A stretch of DNA of 64,000 nucleotides from Eumeta japonica (GCA_005406025.1 BGZK01000078.1:682001-746000), one strand, 5' to 3'. Counted from the first letter of the stretch, positions 22,768 to 35,662 are shown. Made by a program: numbers and translations. Notes: a model not told the origin generated them from the sequence alone.

Positions 22768-24600
22768 CCAGCGCCGTGGGAGCGTGTTAAGCCCTTTTCT
22801 GAGCCAGTGACGGGCGCGCTCTCAGACAACCGTAATGTACGATCTCAATTCATATAATTAAATGTTACGCTTCATGAATGTAATAAGCCAATAAGATATG
22901 TGAAATGTTATTTTATTATTTCAAATGCTGAAACGCACAAATGTGAGTTTAGTGTAGGTTTATTTTAATATAGATGTTAAGGTTCGTTGTGAACGACTAT
23001 TTGTGACTCTTTGGTGTAACGTGTGGTTGTTTCTAATTTTACACTAAAGTTCTTGCTTTTTTTACTTAATTTTTGGCATACTATAGGTTTTACCAAAAAA
23101 GTAGGTAGATTTGTACTCTAGTCAATGTAAACCAATTTCAATTTAATTATATATTGATCTTCAATTTCGATATAATTACGAGTGCCAGTCTGAAAAATGT
23201 TAGAAAAGAAAAAAATAAAAACAACTACAATGAGAAAAAGAGTAAAAAAATGCCATAATTCAGCTAAATAGAATGAAAACACATATTAGAAATAAAAACA
23301 GTACTATTATTATGCATGGCCATCACTTATTCTATGACGATTCATAAAAGACATTATATAAAAATAGGAAAAGACATACTATTTATTTAAATCTATTGTA
23401 GGTGTATTTTCAACATTCAAAGTAGCAATATGTGGAGAATTCAGTTCTTTTATTTATAGTACCCAACTTAGTAATTTTCTTACAGGGAACGCTTACAAAA
23501 TAAGCGTTCCCTGTTCAGTATACACAGTCGTAACCTGAAAAGGTTCCTATATCTTAGCGCAATAAAACGACATGGAAATGTACAAAATTTTCAATCATAT
23601 ATAGATGATTAGCTGATGCTTTCATTGATCGTAGGTACATTTTTTTGTAAATATTTAAACGAGTCGCGATACATTATGAATAGATGTTTCTGTGTTGTTA
23701 TGTACATAATTTATTAAATATGAGGGTTTGACAAAGTCAAGTTGCCCTCATACCTAATCGACACTTCGTAAGTCGCTTTTGTCGTTAAAATATATTTTTT
23801 TTCATCCCATCGAGTCTAGTCACATGATCTTAAGATTAGTATTATACTTCGTAGTTCCTTTTCTATCATTGATACTTGTAAGACTAGCAAGTCCAGCAAC
23901 TTACAACAAGTGTATTCTTCGAGTCATTGCTCCATTAAATATGAAAATTACATTCCATTTTTAATACGATTCCAACTTCTTCTAGTATATAACTGTTTCA
24001 AGTGCCAGTCAGATCACTGGTAATAAATACTACATCAAAAAGTTTCAACTCTGAATCATCTTGAATATTTTAAGTGAATGAATTAATTTAAAGATTATTT
24101 AATTTAAAATTAATGCATTAAAAAAATATCGGATAATATAACAATTTCTCCATTCTAACTCGCATTAAATTCTCTATTTTTCGATAAAAGGTTCCTTTTT
24201 TGGTGTTAGAAGATTATGATATGTAATTTATTAAGTTTTGCCTAATGGTAACTCTGTGTTCATACTGAAAAGGTATTATATGTTTTTTTTGTTATGTTGT
24301 ATTGTCGTTGTTATTTTTGTACTAGCTTTTTTCGCGATTTCGTACGTGAGAAATTTATTTTACGACATGAATATTTCAAAAATTTGCTAATTTACCCCAA
24401 GCAGATTTTGATGAATTGAAGTCTAAATGTTAAATTAAGCTAGCTCTGAAGTTAACGGTGAGAACTCCATGAAAGTTCGCTTAGAAGGAGACCAAAATAT
24501 TCAGAGAGACAAAAATTTCAAAAAATAGTCCATTTTTACCCTTCTCGCATAACCCTCTATCGCTCACGTTAGGTTTCTAGCAAATATTTTCAATGAACTG
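22768..24600 (+). other. Receptor 3' UTR and downstream flank
   Basis: AT-rich sequence after the stop codon. Several AATAAA hexamers occur, for example at 23214-23219 and near 23292, but I cannot tell which is the used polyadenylation signal. A perfect 14-bp foldback lies at 23482-23514. No further gene is seen. Confidence 0.5.
23482..23514. repeat. Perfect foldback, 14-bp arms, 5-nt loop
   Basis: ACAGGGAACGCTTA (23482-23495), spacer CAAAA, then TAAGCGTTCCCTGT (23501-23514). The stem is perfect. No T-run follows, and it is not near a bacterial-type terminator context; it is one of a series of such foldbacks in the window. Confidence 0.95.
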
Positions 24601-24689
24601 TGCACGATTGTTCTACAGTTTTACTATGTGCGTAGGTGCGTCAAGTTTGACCGGTTAATTCGTTTCGCTTTATTCATTGGAGTTTACCA

Positions 24690-24850
24690 TCACTACGGCG
24701 CTGCGATAGCGCCGTCATATCCATCAAAGGAAGTGTCGAACACCCTAAGTACGGAACAGTGTCGCGGCCGTGAGAGGCCGCCGCCTGCGCCGGCGACTCG
24801 CGTCTTAGTTTACACGTTCGCGGAAGGCCGGCGAGGCGGTGCGTCATGAG
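24690..24850. other. Short GC-rich island
   Basis: About 160 bases with many CpG dinucleotides (for example GTCGCGGCCGTGAGAGGCCG) in otherwise AT-rich DNA. It includes an 8-bp perfect inverted repeat ACGGCGCT/AGCGCCGT around 24695-24715. It could be a promoter or first-exon region of an unrecognised gene, or an old repeat remnant. The short open frame across it has no recognisable domain. Confidence 0.4.
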
Positions 24851-27800
24851 CAGCGATGTAGCTCTTAAAATTTACGACTTGTATAAATTAGTTTAGTGCG
24901 TGTTACACTAGCACCGCTTTTTTGGTTTGTTTCCTCGACTGCGGGCGTGTTTTTTGAGATTTCGATGGGAATACAAAAAAAAAGAGACAAAACTTCTCAA
25001 ACATACAAACGTACGGACAAAATAATTAAAAATGAATTTCCTCTCAGGATCGGTTATCATCTATCTAAAATGTAGTATTGTATAGAAACCCATTACAATG
25101 TTACCGCCGTAGGAAAATAAGATGTGTGTACAGAGTAGAGTATAAGTTAAATGTAATGTAATAAATACGTATGCCGTTGATATTTATTATGATTAAAAAA
25201 TTCAGCTTAGAACTAAAGATTTTTTTAGTATTCTTTCCTGTCGTTTTTTACAAAACGAATAATATTTTTTATCTTAGTACCTGAGACTTTGAAATGTAAC
25301 GTCATTATTAAAAGTTTTGTTTATTTTATACCTACGGAAAAAATATCAATTATAGTGATCAATTAGTGAAACCGAATTTAATACTGTCGTCGATTTCATG
25401 TAATTTTATGTATTCTTTTAGATAAAATTTATACATTTCGTGAATACCATAGCTGTTGATTATAATTGTTAAAAATAGTAAATTACTTTGCATTTCCTAA
25501 GATGTACAGGATAAGGTTTACAATTTATTATTTCGACGATGATATGTAGATTTAATTGAAAAAATAATTTTCCCTATTACTTAATAATATACAATTGAAA
25601 ATGTATTCTCATGGATTTTATTGTTTTCTACTTTTTTACTTAAATTGCCTTTATTAAAAGAAAAGTACGGCCTAACTTGAAAACAAAACTAGAGAGGTTG
25701 AATGAGCGTAGTTCGAGAGAAAAATCATAATTGATATTACTATGTGATAATAAAAATACTATCATGATATATACATATTTATCCAAAAATATTATTCTAG
25801 GCTTATCTCGTGATGTGTAAATACTTAATTCTATATGGAAAGATATTTAATGTTGTAATAAAAAATTGATATTTAACACGTTGTTTATTTTATCCTTTTT
25901 TTTCCATTTAATTACTTTAAAAAACCCAATTAAATTACCTATAAAAGTATTGTGAAAATTGAGAATTGTGAAAAGCGGATTTCAATATAATGGTTCGTGT
26001 GGTTTGCGGAAAGTTATCGGCATAAATATTGGTTTTATGACGCGCTTAATCTATGCTCAGCATTTTTAAAATTTATGTCCGTCAGTTTTTCTGTATGTCT
26101 TCTTATAATCGAACTATGGATTCAAAAATATTCATAAAATTAAAATACATTAAAGATTTGCGGTCGCGCAAACGATACGCCATAACATCGATAATCGGTT
26201 TGCCTGTTTTGTCTTGGACCAATCTCTGAAATTGTAAAAAAAACAAACTCGAATTTTGCATAATGGTAGATTATTTCCCGAAATGTGATACCGGATACTT
26301 TAAAAAAAATGTATGAAGACCATTAAAATAACCGGTGACCAATGACAAGAGCAGGACTGGAAAAAACGTACGGGAGTGAAATGGGCATCGGAAATAATTA
26401 TTGCTAAGTTTTGTTTCATTCGCAGAAAAACGAGCAGAAAATGGCTAGTCTTTATGTAAAATGCTATTGAGCGCGGAAAATACGAAGTGAAAAATCGTCC
26501 CGTTGTGGGAACCCCGTAACTTGCGATAGGCCGTCATGGCTATGGATATCGAGATCGAAAAAAAAATTAAAACCATAGCAATGAAAAACTACCTCGTTCC
26601 AGCCCCATTTCATTTTGCATATCATTAAAAGCCTTCAAGACGTGTGTTATTCAAATATATATCAAACATGAGGTTTTCTCAGTCTCAAAAATTCAAATTC
26701 GCTGACAAGGCAATACCGGTACTTATTGAACTATTTTTCGTCTCAAAATCTATATCATTTCTCGGAATGATATTGCAAGTGGTCTGTTAGGCGTTTCTGC
26801 GCGGAAATCATTAATTGGTGTCGATGTAGCGAGAGTCTGTTGCGTATCACAAAGCGCTTCTCCGGCATTCCGATCAAAATAGACTTGCGGCCTTGGGAAC
26901 AATCCGATTGAGTTCAAAATTTGTACATATCTTCGATACGTCACTTGAAATTATACTTCGAAAATCATCAACGAACTATGCTATGTCGAAATTTGCACTT
27001 TGTATTTCCGCAATAGAAAGTATGTGGAACATATGACTCTGCATAAAAAATACAAGAACTATTATTTAAAATAAAATTAAAAAAAAAAAACATAAGAATC
27101 GTTTCTGTAGACACTTTCATGGTGTATTCACTCATGTTCATTCGCTAAACTTCCGCAACTTCCTTGTGATCTTGTAATTAATATACCCCGCCTACGGCAT
27201 TGCGTCGCCGCTAGCGCCAGCCGGCAGCCGGCGTCTTCCCACCGGCGTCGTCATCTGTTAGAGAATTGTTTGGCAAATCTTTTTTTTAATGATGTGAATA
27301 TTGCATAAATACTAAGCAATTTCATGTAAGCTTTTATTTCGAAAAATCATACCTAAGAAATTTTTTTTCATGAGACAGTATCTGTGCATTTTTGTGTATG
27401 AATGAAATTTTTAGCATACCAAATTAATACCAAAGCAATACCAAAACTCTTTCCTTAGGGTAAGTTTATTAGGTTTCAAAAAATAATTATTTTTGCTAAT
27501 TTCACTGAAATGTGGGTACACGGATGTGCATATAGCTTCATCATAAGCGGTAACGACGATGCACGATGCAACAAAGGGATGCACCGCTGTGTATTATTAC
27601 CTCGCTGTTCGTTCACTTTAACTTATTGGTGCATTTGTTTTTTTTTCAAACTTATAAATCTTCCCCGTCCATGCATCCTTTTAGTTAATCTAACACTTTT
27701 AAAAGCAACCAATAAAGGAAATTATTAAATTAATCAGCTTTTCAGTTTTACACATGATACATTCATAATTACATTAAATAGGATGTAAAGAATTAAATTT

Positions 27801-30672
27801 TATCAAACCGTCGTTTGTCTTAAAAGGTCGAAAACATTTTTTGTTTGGATTAACAACAGTAAGTGGCGATGTCGTCTGGACGGATTTACTCTGGATTGTA
27901 AAAATACTATTATTAAAAGAAAGTTTGCTATTTCTTTATCATCCTTTGATATAATTCGGTACGTACTGTTATAAAGTACTTGAAAACTATTGAATTTCTC
28001 TATTAATATTTTGCATAAAAATATCAAATTACATTATTACTTCTGATCGACATTAATATTCACCATTCTAGAATAGTAAACAAACACTCAAATCTGAAGA
28101 GAGTGGTTTACGATTTTTTTTTTATATTACTGCGTTTAATGTTTTTTATTTAGGTAAAAGTGTAGGAAAGCTATTTTTTGATAATTGACCGAATCGAATC
28201 CGAGTAATGACCTTTTTTAAATTGCTTAGTTAGACAGAGAAGGCACTAATGCTTAGTGATGTCATTCCTTACTGACGCCATATAGAGAAATGTCAGACAC
28301 CGTTTTAGGAGAAAGCGATTGCATGAAATTTTGATTTCTTACACTTTATAGTTTTTAATCGATTTTGGTTTCTTTTTTCACTTTTAATCATCACATCAAT
28401 TAGACTTACATAAATCATCAAAAAATATAATATTAGAAATATCAGTAATCTACCCTAGTGTAGACAGTATTATATTTCAATAATATTATTAAAATGCTTC
28501 TTAATATCTAGTTACTCAAAATAAGTAATTTTTCTAAAAATATTTTGCCCTAAAAGTAATTTAGTAAGCTTAGTGCACCTATAACGTGCTTTAAGTTATT
28601 TCGTAATACCGTCACTTCAAATTGTTTTTTTGGATAAATTAAACTACTTAAGGTGCAAATGAAATAAGGTTTCCAAATCTTATATCACTTAGTAAGCTTT
28701 TTGTAAGGCCAAGTAAGTTACGTGGCATAAACGAGCAAACACGTCTTTTACATAAGAAATTACGTGCAAGAGACAAGACAGGGGATTTTGCTTATACTAT
28801 CTAATAACAACTAATGCAATACAAATGACCACGAGATCTATAGACAACTACGTCAGAGGTAGATATCACAACATTCCTATTTAATTCAACGAAATTCACC
28901 GTTATGTAACATCACGTACACCAACAGGTAGCAAAGTTACAGGCAGATATCGTGATATTTAAATTGAAATGTTAAAAGATTGAGAGTCACACATCAGCAC
29001 GTTAACTTTTACGTAACGACGTCAAAGATTTCTCTGCACCAATGTTAAAATTTAAGAAGTTTCAGCATTATTTAACACGTGGTCCTCAAACAGGTAACGA
29101 TGTCAAATCACGACTGTCGTATTTTAAAAAAAAAGCTTAATTTAAAGCTTCTTATGACGTTCACAGACAGGTTGGGAGTTTCACGAAGCTCAGACGCAAT
29201 TGTTGGTTAGGACTTTATTGCTAGCCAGTAGTTTACAGTTCATTGTAATAACCTGTAGAATCAAATCAATTAATCGTCTCTCGCTATTTACATTATTAAT
29301 TTGCAGGCGCTTTAAGGTAATGCTCAAAAATTATCTTTTGAGCGAGTCGACTAAACGATTTCAATCTGATGTTGAGTTTCCAAGTTTGCCTTACCTTCTA
29401 CTTTATGTGAATTTCTAGATAAAAAACATGTCTAAATACTAATAGCGCTTTTGCAGGACAAATAAAACCTTGAAACTTAAAGTAGTTATTGAGTCATATG
29501 ACGGCGATTTTAATAAAAGTCGTCGGGAAGATATTTTTATCTATGTATATGTTTTATTATAAAGCTATGTAGTCAGATGTGAACGTTTTCTTTATTGTTT
29601 TTGTAAATTTTATGTTGTTAAAATTATTAAAATGAGAACTACTCGGTTAATTTTATAAATACCTATAGAAAAAGGAGCTATAAGTTACAAGTTTTTTCCA
29701 CACTTCCCTTCCTTAATGAAATGAAAACAATTGACAGTAATTTGAAAAATATTAAGGCATTACTTATTTATGTGTCCACAAATTCCTCGAAGGGTTGAGT
29801 CCAGTGTTAAAATGCGCTGCTGAGGATAGTGATTTGGCAGTATTGTAGTAATAGAACGATCTGGACCGGGATTTCTGGATGTGATGCTCTGCACCCTGAT
29901 TCGCAGTGGCTCGTTCACAAAACCCTTAAGGTTGCTGTCAATGGTAAAGTGCCACTCCAATCTCAATTAAAGCAAGCTCCTTCCAAAAATCACTAGGATT
30001 ATTATGTGTCGTCAAATGATATTTGAAATCATTTTCGTAGCGTAGTTATTTTTACACTTACGCTTTTCGAGTAGATTACTGCTTTAAACATTCCTCTCGT
30101 CCACATTCACTATATTGCAGGTTTAAGATTTGAGAACAGAGCGGAATTTGGAAAAGTAAATGTTATTCTGAAAAGTTATATGATCTAGAGGGGAAAAAGA
30201 AAATGAGTGCTTACAACTGAAGTTTATCTTCTCAAATCATTAAAAAAAAAAACCCCAGAAAACGAGATTGAATACATTTGTATCAATACAAGACCTCAAT
30301 ACTGAAAAGGCATTATTTTCTTATTAATGATCTTCAAAATTGCCAATGAGCAATAAAAATAGCAGCAGAAATAGTAAGTTTGATCCAACTATTAAATAAC
30401 GTAGAAATGTTGCAAAACCTAATACGTAAAATTTCTTAATATATAAATTATTATATCATGATTGATGTATTAAGTAAGTAAAAACATCAACACATTTATT
30501 GATAATGGCTTAAAATTAAATCTGATCACAATTCTGAAAACCATATACGAATGTACCAACCAGTTATTAGGTAAAGTCGAATCAAGCTACTTCCTTTGAG
30601 TCTGGAAAAGAGTGCTGCGCCGTCTCTTCCAGAAGTTAACAGTCTTAAACTTGTACTAAGCATATGTGCTTC

Positions 30673-30960
30673 TTAAGTTTCCATAACAGAGACCCAAGGG
30701 CTGCAGACGTGGGGAAACCAACCACCATAACGTGTCCCGAAGCGTCGAGGGTGTTGCACAATACCACGAGAAAGGACTCCTTGGTTGTCGAGAACAGCTT
30801 CTCCGCCGAATAGTATGAGATTACGTGAGCTTACGCGCGGTCGTGGTACAAAATGACGAGAAAGACGCAATGGAGTTACAGCCGATAGAAGGTATGATTC
30901 GCCCAGTAGTCTTCGGGTATTGATTGTCAATAAAAGTTTATCTGTTTTATATATTAACAT
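30673..30960 (-). other. Unrecognised open frame, 95 codons
   Basis: A minus-strand frame from ATG near 30960 to a stop at 30673. It is noticeably richer in GC and more protein-like than its surroundings, for example LLGESYLLSAVTPLRLSRHF, GGEAVLDNQGVLSRG and GTRYGGWFPHVCSPW. I do not recognise a family. It has no signal peptide or clear membrane helix. It could be an exon of an unknown gene or the remnant of a repeat-encoded protein. A splice structure could not be established. Confidence 0.25.
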
Positions 30961-31869
30961 TTTACTTTGCCGTTACCAACCGTCAAACATCCAAAAAAAA
31001 ATTGATTATAACGCTTGGAAAGAATTGAAGGAGAAACACCAAAACCAAACCCTTAGGATAGTTTTTCAAACCATAATCTACCTATGTCATAGCGATTGAA
31101 TAGTATCTTTTGAAAGCTGTGCCAATAATAAAAAACCCGCGTGCCTGCCCCAGTCTAAAATAAAGTTTAAAGGTAATAATTCAAATGTAAAGTCTGTGTG
31201 TTATTTAAATTTTATAAAGGGCATAAATTTTTCAAAACATCATATCGTGTAAGCTTATTTTATGAAAAATAATGAAATTAATATCTACAACTAGTTGTAC
31301 AATGATGAAAAGCACATGATTGATCTTATGATTAAGGTAATCATTTGAACAGTTCCTGTTAAATAGTAATTGATATGTTAACTCTCATTTTATATTGGTA
31401 AATCCAAAAGAAAAAAAAGCACTTTAAGAATATTTCACATGCCTTGTTGGATTATTTTGGATCCGTGAGCAAAAAGTAGGATCCGTTATTTTCGGATCGG
31501 ATCAAGCCAATATAAGTCTGGGAGAGTCAACATAACTTGACTTTTACACAAAATAGATTGGTATCAAAATCAAGATTGGTATTGCATTACGAGACAAAAT
31601 AATTCTACCTGACTATGACTCGAGCAATAAGCGGTTGCTTTATCTGTTATTATTGTGGCGCTATGCAAAAATGCAAAATCGCTTATTGTATATAAAAAAA
31701 AAACATATGCGACAAGAATGCATTTAAATAATTCAAAAATATATATCATAACACTGTGCCGGCGCAAAGAGCTTGTTTCGCGTAAGGATGATAATGAACA
31801 AAAGCTTTTAAAAATATTTTTTTTCCAGTGGAAAAGAAGATGCGATGAAATAAATGAAATGGCCCTTTG

Positions 31870-31980
31870 AATTGTCGTCGGGCGTTTCAGATTAATCAAC
31901 GCGTCGCAAAAAGAGGGGGTTCTTCGCCCCGCGCGCCCCCCGCCGAGCCCCGGCGCGTGCGGATGATCAGTGGACACGCC
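31870..31980. other. Short GC-rich island
   Basis: Runs of C and G such as CGCGCGCCCCCCGCCGAGCC stand out against AT-rich flanks. No gene is recognised on either side. It may be a regulatory or unannotated exon region. Confidence 0.35.
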
Positions 31981-32470
31981 TATTGAAATGTGCGGACGCA
32001 CAATATTACGATGAGTGTATAATGACTCTCACAAATGCATTTAGGATTCGTTTGGTGCGTGTTTTTGGATTGCTCGACATCCCTTTTAATAAAAATTCGA
32101 TAACAATTTGGAAGATAATAAATTGAGACGTATATTGAAAGCGATACATAAATAAAAAAAACCACACGAAAGATTTTTAGTGTAATTTTTTTTTTATGTG
32201 CCCTAATATTATGTGCCAGTTAAGGTTATACAACTTTAATATTATACCTATATTGGAGAGACGCCTAATTTTGTTGATTCTATTTATTCTTGATTAGGTA
32301 TACTTTTTTCTCATTCCAATTGAGTAAGATCATTTGTAAGAACGCAAAAAGTAGTGTCGACGGTGTAAATTTTGTGGTCTGACAAGGTTGTCTGACAATT
32401 TGTCAAGGTTTTGTTAGGGTATTCGAATACAAAACCTTCACAACAAGAGGATGGTTATTATGTTTTAATA

Positions 32471-32478
32471 GTCTAGAC
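32471..32478. repeat. hAT target-site duplication, left
   Basis: GTCTAGAC directly precedes the left inverted repeat. The right partner at 35663-35670 is GTTTAGAC (7 of 8 identical). Both fit the hAT 8-bp duplication pattern nTnnnnAn. Confidence 0.85.
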
Positions 32479-32496
32479 CAGTGATTCCCAAAGTGT

Positions 32497-32609
32497 TCCA
32501 AGTGGACCCCCAGGGGTCCACGGGAGACTTGCTGGGGGTCTACGTAGGCGTGAACAAAAAATTGGGGTCCATAAGATGTTAATCCCCCATTAACATCTTA
32601 TGGACCCCC
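32497..32609. promoter_or_regulatory. Left subterminal GGGGTCCA motif cluster of the hAT element
   Basis: Variants of GGGGTCCA occur in both orientations: GTGGACCCCC then GGGGTCCACG (about 32502-32521), GGGGGTCTACG (about 32534-32544), GGGGTCCATA (32564-32573) and TATGGACCCCC (about 32599-32609). Two more lie near the right end, GGGGGTCCACC (35596-35606) and GGTCCAC (35630-35636). In hAT elements such subterminal repeats are transposase-binding sites; that role is inferred here. Confidence 0.6.
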
Positions 32610-32620
32610 ATATTTTGTTC
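32551..32620. repeat. Foldback inside the hAT left end
   Basis: A perfect 20-bp arm GGGGTCCATAAGATGTTAAT (32564-32583), spacer CCCCC, and its complement (32589-32608). Pairing extends outward imperfectly to GAACAAAA/TTTTGTTC, giving about 70 bases in total. It overlaps the subterminal motif cluster and turns one motif into an inverted pair. Confidence 0.95.
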
Positions 32621-32953
32621 CACGAAAATTTATCTGTTTTTGATAGCAAAAATGTAAGCATAGTTTTTATAGGGCCTACCTACATTGTTTTAAGTACCTA
32701 ACTAAGCAGATAATATTTTAATAAGGCAAGCGCCTGTTACTTGTTCAAACTTGCGTATTCGATATAATGTACAATTTCGTGTACAGACTTGCAAAGCGCT
32801 ATCCGCCCGACAATGCTTAATGCTTGTTCAGACATGAACTTGATCACCACTATAAATACTTGATACCAAAGGCAAACTCATTCATTTGTTTCCGGAATTT
32901 CGAAAAATAGATGTTAGAAAATTTATATCAGTGTTTGCTAGTGCCGGAGAAAA

Positions 32954-33617
32954 GTAAGTACCTACCTTTTTTTTTTGTTATAGTACTTAAGTATTTTGTT
33001 TACGTGTACTAGTCGGTTGATCACAACTGCTTGTATAGATAGGTAACTTAGTAACTTACAGATATTTTAATTGTCCTCTTTCGATTTAAGGACAAACACA
33101 GCACGTTTTATTCAATTGTTTTTTCACGAGAGAAGCACTGCCTCTCTAAAAAGGCCGAATAAGCAATATTGCAGAGCAATTAATTTTGTAATTTTTCTTG
33201 CAAATGCGCGGGCGATGGGAAAAGCTTGAGCTTCGATGCCAGTTTATCACGTTTTAACAATGACGCCGCAGACTAAAAATACGCAAATACACGGAGCGCG
33301 TGAACTCATTGATTAGATGAAATGTTAGTTATCGTTTTTATGGACAATTTTGGGATTTCGACTTTTATTTTTTCCTACACAAATATAATCAGTATTCGAT
33401 ACTGAGTGGTGTACTTTTTATTTGTACTATTAAAAATTAGTGGTAGATTAGGTACTTTAAAATTGATACCGTTTTGTGAAAACGTCTGTATTTGTCTTAG
33501 CGGTTTATTAGTTGGTCCCTTTACAAGCCGTAATTCTATTTCCGCGTGCTGACAAAGGCTGCGGTGTGATACCTATATTCAGAAAAAAACTTGGTTACTA
33601 AAACATTTTTTTTACAG
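32954..33617 (+). other. Probable 5' UTR intron of the hAT transposase
   Basis: GAAAA|GTAAGTACC at 32954 is a near-consensus donor and a T-rich tract ending TTTACAG at 33617 is a good acceptor 21 bases ahead of the ATG. A non-coding first exon followed by such an intron would fit the element. This is a prediction from splice signals only. Confidence 0.45.
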
Positions 33618-33638
33618 GTAAGGTAACTGACACGAAAC

Positions 33639-35402
33639 ATGGCTACAGCAAAGAAAAAATGTCGACAATATAGTATCGATTATTTGAAATATGGTTTTGT
33701 TCCATCAGAGGCAGACAAATAATTGCCCATGTGCCTATTATGCAACAAAGTTTTGAGCAATGACTCTATGAAACCATCAAAGCTCGAAGATCATCTAAAA
33801 AGGTGTCATACTGATAAAATAGGTAAAGATTTAAAATATTTTCAAACATTGAAGGAAAAAAATGAAAAGAGACCCACCATGCACAGTATGTTCGCTTCAA
33901 CATCTCAAAGTAACGATGATGGCTTGCGGGCATCTTACAATATCTCATTACTTATAGCAAAATCTGGAAAACCGCACACTATCGGAGAACAATTAATTTT
34001 ACCCGCTGTTGAAGAGGTTTTAAAAACTGTTTTGCACAAATCTCCATTTGACGTACTAAAAAGAATTCCATTAAGTAACAATACTGTACAAAGACGCGTT
34101 GATGAAATGAGCTCTGATATCGAAAGTTTTTTGTGCAATCATCTGCAAAAAACTCATTTTTCTATAGAACTGGACGAGTCAACGTTACCCGGTAATGAAG
34201 CATTATTATTGGCATATGTCCGATTTATTATGGAGGAAGAAATTCACGAAGAATTGCTATTTGCCAGAACTTTGGAGACTGACACTAAAGGCGAATCAAT
34301 ATTTAATGTCCTGAGTAATTTCTTTACGGAAAAATTGATTCCATTTACAAACATTATTTCAGTGGCAACAGACGGAGTTCCTGCAATGGTCGGGAGATAT
34401 CGTGGGTTTATAAGTCATCTCAAAAGAATCATACCAGGACTTACAGCTATTCATTGCGTAAACCACCGACAACATCTTGTGGCAAAACACTTGACTGACA
34501 GGTTGAACCAATCTTTTCATTTTGTAATAAAAGCTGTCAACAAAATCAGAAGCAATGCATTGAATAAGCGTTTATTTGCTCAATTGTGCGACGAAAATGA
34601 TGAAGACTTCCAACGACTGCTCTTACATACTGAAGTGCGCTGGTTGTCGAAAGGTGCATGCTTAACGAGATTTTACTCTGTTTTCGATTCCGTATTAGAG
34701 TTCCTAGAAAGTAGAGATCCAGATTTAAAGAAAACTTGATCAAATTCAAAGCAGACATTGCGTATTTGACAGATTTGTTTAAAAATTTAATGATATTAAC
34801 TTGCAGTTACAAGGGGACAGCCTGAATTTAATAAAACAAAGGGATAATTTCGGCCTTTCTTGGGAAATTGAAATTTATGAAGCAAAACATTAGTCGGCGC
34901 GAATTCTCTCAATTTCCAAACTTGTCGCAGGTAGAATGTATTGATGAGGATATCCATACCTACAGTCAACATTTAAGTGCCCTGCATGATGACTTCAAAA
35001 CCAGGTTTGAAGATATTCTGACGATGGATATACCACCATGGATCATAAATCCATTTGATGAAACGGAAGTGGCCAATGTTGTATTACAAGAGGAGCTGCT
35101 CGAGCTAAGCACCAAGGAGGAGCTGAAGGTGAAATTTAGAAAAGGCTACCAAACATTTTGGCTGCAAGCAGAAATACCCGAAAAATATCCTGGACTGTGC
35201 GAAATCGCAAGGAAATTTTTAATAGCTTTTCCCTCGTCATACCTTGTCGAAAGGAGTTTTAGTGTCGTTACAAACCTCTTAACAAAAAAAAAGGAGCAAA
35301 TTAAACATCACAGAGCGGGGGGATTTGCGGTTATTGCTCACAAAAATAAAGCCTAACATTGATCGTTTGCTGACACTCCATCAAATACATCTTTCCCATT
35401 AA
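33639..35402 (+). pseudogene. hAT transposase, BED finger and dimerisation domain, broken
   Basis: The ATG at 33639 starts MATAKKKCRQYSIDYLKYGF, then an in-frame TAA at 33720-33722 interrupts before the BED-type finger. That finger reads CLLCNKVLSNDSMKPSKL followed by HLKRCH, giving the C-x2-C and H-x4-H ligands. The long frame to 34739 holds the RNase-H-like core, with IELDEST (first Asp region), ATDGVPAMVGRYRG (second Asp region), CVNHRQHL and TEVRWLSKG. Between about 34730 and 34845 at least three frameshifts occur, with KADIAYLTDLF and INLQLQGDSLNLI readable in other frames. The frame from 34868 carries the C-terminal dimerisation region, YPGLCEIARKFLIAFPSSYL and VERSFSVV. A last shift in the A run near 35285 precedes the inferred end, LTLHQIHLSH with TAA at 35400-35402. 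It resembles ZBED5/SCAND3-type proteins and is not functional as it stands. Confidence 0.88.
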
Positions 35403-35662
35403 TTAAAATTATAACCTGAACCTATATTACCTTATTAATTTTTTCTCGTAATTCTATTCTTTTAATAAATAAAGTGTTATAAAATGTACAATTTTTTGTT
35501 TTTATTTTACCTATCGGAATATAGGGACAGAACTCAGAAGCGACACAATTTTTATTTTTTGGCGACTTTAAGAATGTGGTAGAAATGTAGCAGCAGGGGG
35601 TCCACCGAAACCAATAAAATTTTGAAAGTGGTCCACGAGAAAAATAAGTTTGGGAACTACTG

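Larger units (their letters stand above)
24851..32478. other. Intergenic stretch without a recognised gene
   Basis: Mostly AT-rich. Local GC-rich patches occur at 27185-27255 (CCGGCAGCCGGCGTC) and 31870-31980 (GCGCGCCCCCCGCCGAGC). Minus-strand open frames of non-random look at 26750-26944, 29760-29966 and 30673-30960 are discussed separately or left unassigned. I recognise no transposon core, tRNA or host exon here. Confidence 0.5.
32479..35662 (+). mobile_element. hAT DNA transposon, inactive (3184 bp)
   Basis: Class II element of the hAT superfamily. The left end CAGTGATTCCCAAAG and the right end (read inward) CAGTAGTTCCCAAAC form imperfect terminal inverted repeats. The element is flanked by 8-bp target duplications, GTCTAGAC and GTTTAGAC. 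Inside lie subterminal GGGGTCCA motifs at both ends, a probable 5' UTR intron, and a BED-finger transposase gene of the ZBED5/SCAND3-like kind broken by one stop and several frameshifts. The coding part still has clear similarity, so the insertion is old but not ancient. It is probably immobile unless supplied with transposase from elsewhere. Confidence 0.9.

Noticed and set aside
23482..23514. Rho-independent terminator
   Set aside because: This is eukaryotic DNA, no T-run follows, and similar foldbacks occur throughout the window.
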